A DNA stretch of 8,626 bases from Chromatiales bacterium (GTDB lineage: Bacteria; Pseudomonadota; Gammaproteobacteria; Chromatiales; Chromatiaceae), in NCBI GenBank assembly GCA_024639625.1, contig JAHEIA010000105.1, positions 1-8,626 of the forward strand, written 5' to 3'. This document shows, one piece after another, positions 7,218 through 8,626 of this stretch (the stretch's first letter is position 1; each line of letters begins with the position of its first letter). The position numbers and the translations under genes were made by a program. The notes under the pieces are model-generated. The model made no database searches. It was not told the origin of the DNA and saw only the letters and a list, made by a program, of their open reading frames with translations.

Positions 7218-7298
7218 CTACCGCAACCTTCCGCTTCCGCCGTGAGTCGCCAGCGCCCCGCAAAGCCCCGCAGAATGAACTACCGAGTCAAGTCGAAT

Positions 7299-8297
7299 AT
7301 GCGCACCCTAAAGTGCCTGCGGGCGCATTCCAGGTCGCGACTGGCAGCGATAGTATTGCTCGCTCCCAGTCTCGCTTTCGGCGCACCCGAGCTGCGCCAG
7401 TCACTGGAGATCTCCGCTCCATATTCCCCCCTGTACAAGGTTGCCGAACAAGCGCTCCAGGCGTCCGAGCAGGCAAAGCGGGATTTCGCCTGGATTGCCC
7501 TGGTAGAGATGGTGAGCGCCCACGAGACCGCCATCCAGCGTGCAAACCGATCGCGTTTCAAAGATTTGGATGAGAAACACAAGATGTTGCGCTGGCGTGC
7601 GGCCATGTACCAGGAGGTAGCGCGCCTGCGCGGCCATGTGCAGGCTCTCGATAGCGGGGCCGCGGTCGATGTCACCGTTCAGGGACCCCGCTCGGTATTG
7701 GTTTTCGTTGCCGGCGATCCGATCGTCATCAGTGACCCGGAGATGGGGGCGGTAAGTCAGCTGGAGCGCAACATCGCCGAACATTATTGCCTGTTGCACC
7801 TGTGCCCGGGTCCGGTTATGGAGCCGCCGAGCCTGCCGGCAGGCCGCACAGAGACGCAAACGCCCGCGCCGACTCCTCTAGAGCAGGCACCCGGTCACTG
7901 GAGCTTCGGTCAGAATCTGCAGGCGCGATATGAGACCGAGGATGGACTGATTTTCGAGTTTCGCGACCTGGCGGACCGGCGCAGCGCCGAGTCGGCCTGC
8001 CGCGGACTGGTCGCCGACCTGCGCAGCCTGGCCCGGCGTCTGCGCGAAGTGCAGGAAACGGGTTTCCGCATCGATTGGGAGAAGCTGCGGCTGCAACCCT
8101 TGGATGCCGGCGGCGAGCAGTGGATCATCCTCAATGACTACGGAGACTTCGTGCGCCTGAGGGCCCCCCACCTGGGCGCGGCCAAGGGGGTGCTACACGA
8201 GGCCGGCCCTTGGCTGCGCTCGCTTGCCGACGGGACGCCGACCCGTCAGGTGATTCGCTTGAGCGAGCGCTTTGTCCGCCCGGCACCGCAGAAATAG
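7299..8297 (+). CDS. Exported protein of unknown function
   Basis: I do not recognise the family. From ATG 7299 it encodes 332 residues. The N-terminus is a typical Sec signal peptide: basic MRTLKCLRAHSRSR, hydrophobic LAAIVLLAPSLAF, likely cleavage after residue 26 or 29 (SLA or FGA), with no lipobox Cys. The mature part has a charged, probably helical region (EQALQASEQAKRDFAW to about 120), a compact segment with VLVFVAGDPIVISDP and HYCLLHLC (two Cys four residues apart), a Pro/Thr-rich linker (GRTETQTPAPTPLEQAP), then a second domain beginning WSFGQNLQARYETEDG with paired charged helices (DLRSLARRLREVQ). A periplasmic role is inferred. In-frame starts at ATG 7275 and TTG 7209 exist; none has a good ribosome binding site, and 7299 gives the most normal signal peptide. 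It is convergent with pntB and has no operon partner here. Confidence 0.8.
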   Translation: MRTLKCLRAHSRSRLAAIVLLAPSLAFGAPELRQSLEISAPYSPLYKVAEQALQASEQAKRDFAWIALVEMVSAHETAIQRANRSRFKDLDEKHKMLRWRAAMYQEVARLRGHVQALDSGAAVDVTVQGPRSVLVFVAGDPIVISDPEMGAVSQLERNIAEHYCLLHLCPGPVMEPPSLPAGRTETQTPAPTPLEQAPGHWSFGQNLQARYETEDGLIFEFRDLADRRSAESACRGLVADLRSLARRLREVQETGFRIDWEKLRLQPLDAGGEQWIILNDYGDFVRLRAPHLGAAKGVLHEAGPWLRSLADGTPTRQVIRLSERFVRPAPQK

Positions 8298-8360
8298 CAC
8301 CCTACACCTAGGCTTTCTCGACTTCCGGCGGCGCTCGAAGGGATCCTGCAGGCCACTCAC

Positions 8361-8626
8361 TCAATGGCCGCCGCCTTTGAGGGCATTGACCAGACCCTCG
8401 CAAACGTCTTTGGCATCGCCGAAGATCAGCGAGGTGTTGTCCTGGTAGAAGAGCAGGTTGTCCACCCCGGAGTAACCCGGGCGCATGGATCGCTTGACGA
8501 AGTAGATCTGCTTCGCCTTCGCAGCCTCGAGGATCGGCATGCCGTAGATCGGGCTGGAAGGATCGCTCTTTGCCGCTGGATTGACCACGTCGTTCGCCCC
8601 GATGATCAAGGCGACGTCGGCGGAGG
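8361..8626 (-). CDS. pntB: NAD(P) transhydrogenase subunit beta, C-terminal 87 residues, enters from right edge
   Basis: The frame is open to the right edge and carries the end of the NADP(H)-binding domain III of the membrane-bound proton-translocating transhydrogenase. Diagnostic segments are [43 protein letters not shown] and LIFGDAK, all placed as in E. coli PntB. The complete enzyme couples proton entry to reduction of NADP+ by NADH in the inner membrane; the transmembrane domain II and the pntA partner would lie upstream, beyond base 8626. An internal TTG at 8609 is not a start, because the family sequence continues upstream of it. The C-terminus ends with the short extra tail KGGGH. 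The gene is convergent with the exported-protein gene across a 63-nt gap in which I see no clear terminator. Confidence 0.95.
   Translation of the reverse strand, partial: SADVALIIGANDVVNPAAKSDPSSPIYGMPILEAAKAKQIYFVKRSMRPGYSGVDNLLFYQDNTSLIFGDAKDVCEGLVNALKGGGH

Larger units (their letters stand above)
6743..7298. other. 556-nt gene-free stretch between hrpA and the exported-protein gene
   Basis: No reading frame here looks like a real protein. The open frames that cross it on both strands are Arg/Pro/Gly-rich, lack ribosome binding sites and mostly continue from antisense hrpA. The visible content is the hrpA promoter, a short GC palindrome CACGGGGCCCGTG (6821-6833), a G-quadruplex motif overlapping a hairpin (6835-6875), a long imperfect inverted repeat (6975-6988 with 7021-7034), a perfect hairpin (7060-7078), another at 7172-7187, and a weak plus-strand promoter at 7189-7217. 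I saw no tRNA, SRP RNA or other known RNA motif. It may be a regulatory leader, a structured RNA or a decayed or repeated element; the sequence alone does not decide. Confidence 0.5.

Noticed and set aside
6949..7263. Minus-strand open frame of 104 codons in the gene-free stretch
   Set aside because: The translation is Arg/Pro-rich and low in hydrophobic core residues, has no ribosome binding site and no recognisable domain. Long open frames are common by chance at this GC content.
7209..7298. Upstream TTG (7209) or ATG (7275) start for the exported protein
   Set aside because: Both lengthen the basic region before the signal peptide. TTG 7209 would lie inside the only candidate promoter. 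ATG 7275 remains possible but has no better ribosome binding site than 7299.
6743..7298. tRNA, SRP RNA or another housekeeping RNA gene
   Set aside because: No T-loop or anticodon-arm pattern and no SRP-type GGAAGGAAGCAGC core was seen on either strand.
8298..8360. Bidirectional terminator between the exported-protein gene and pntB
   Set aside because: Only a 4-bp CTTC/GAAG arm pair was found in the 63-nt gap, with no T-tract; too weak to call.

Overview
The window is GC-rich and gene-dense. It looks like the chromosome of a gammaproteobacterium (or a close betaproteobacterial relative). The main support is a full-length HrpA helicase that can be aligned by eye with the E. coli protein almost end to end, together with PntB and the Anbu / ATP-grasp / alpha-E gene set common in Proteobacteria. 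The genus cannot be read from the sequence. No tRNA, rRNA, CRISPR array, transposase or integrase was found.

Left part (1-2789): a divergent locus built around Anbu, the ancestral proteasome-like peptidase. Reading leftward are a circularly permuted ATP-grasp protein and, 24 nt downstream, the first 103 codons of an alpha-E (DUF403) protein that runs off the window. Reading rightward from the shared 218-nt control region is Anbu itself, with its Thr nucleophile directly after the initiator Met. Comparative genomics links these families, usually with a transglutaminase-like protease, to a peptide-ligation and peptidase system whose product is unknown. Any transglutaminase partner would lie beyond the left edge.

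Middle (2837-6742): hrpA, a 1301-residue DEAH-box RNA helicase on the minus strand, convergent with Anbu. It starts with GTG. A good sigma70-like promoter (TTGGCG-N17-TACAAT) lies so close that the leader is only about 20 nt, with no evident Shine-Dalgarno sequence.

Right part: a 556-nt stretch without a convincing gene (6743-7298) holds the hrpA promoter, a strong G-quadruplex motif overlapping a 9-bp hairpin, and several GC-rich hairpins. It is followed by an exported protein of unknown function (7299-8297, plus strand) and the 3' end of pntB (proton-translocating NAD(P) transhydrogenase beta subunit, minus strand), which enters from the right edge.

The Anbu locus is the only set of genes here that plausibly works as a system. 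HrpA (RNA/translation quality control), the exported protein and PntB (NADPH supply) look like independent chromosomal units.
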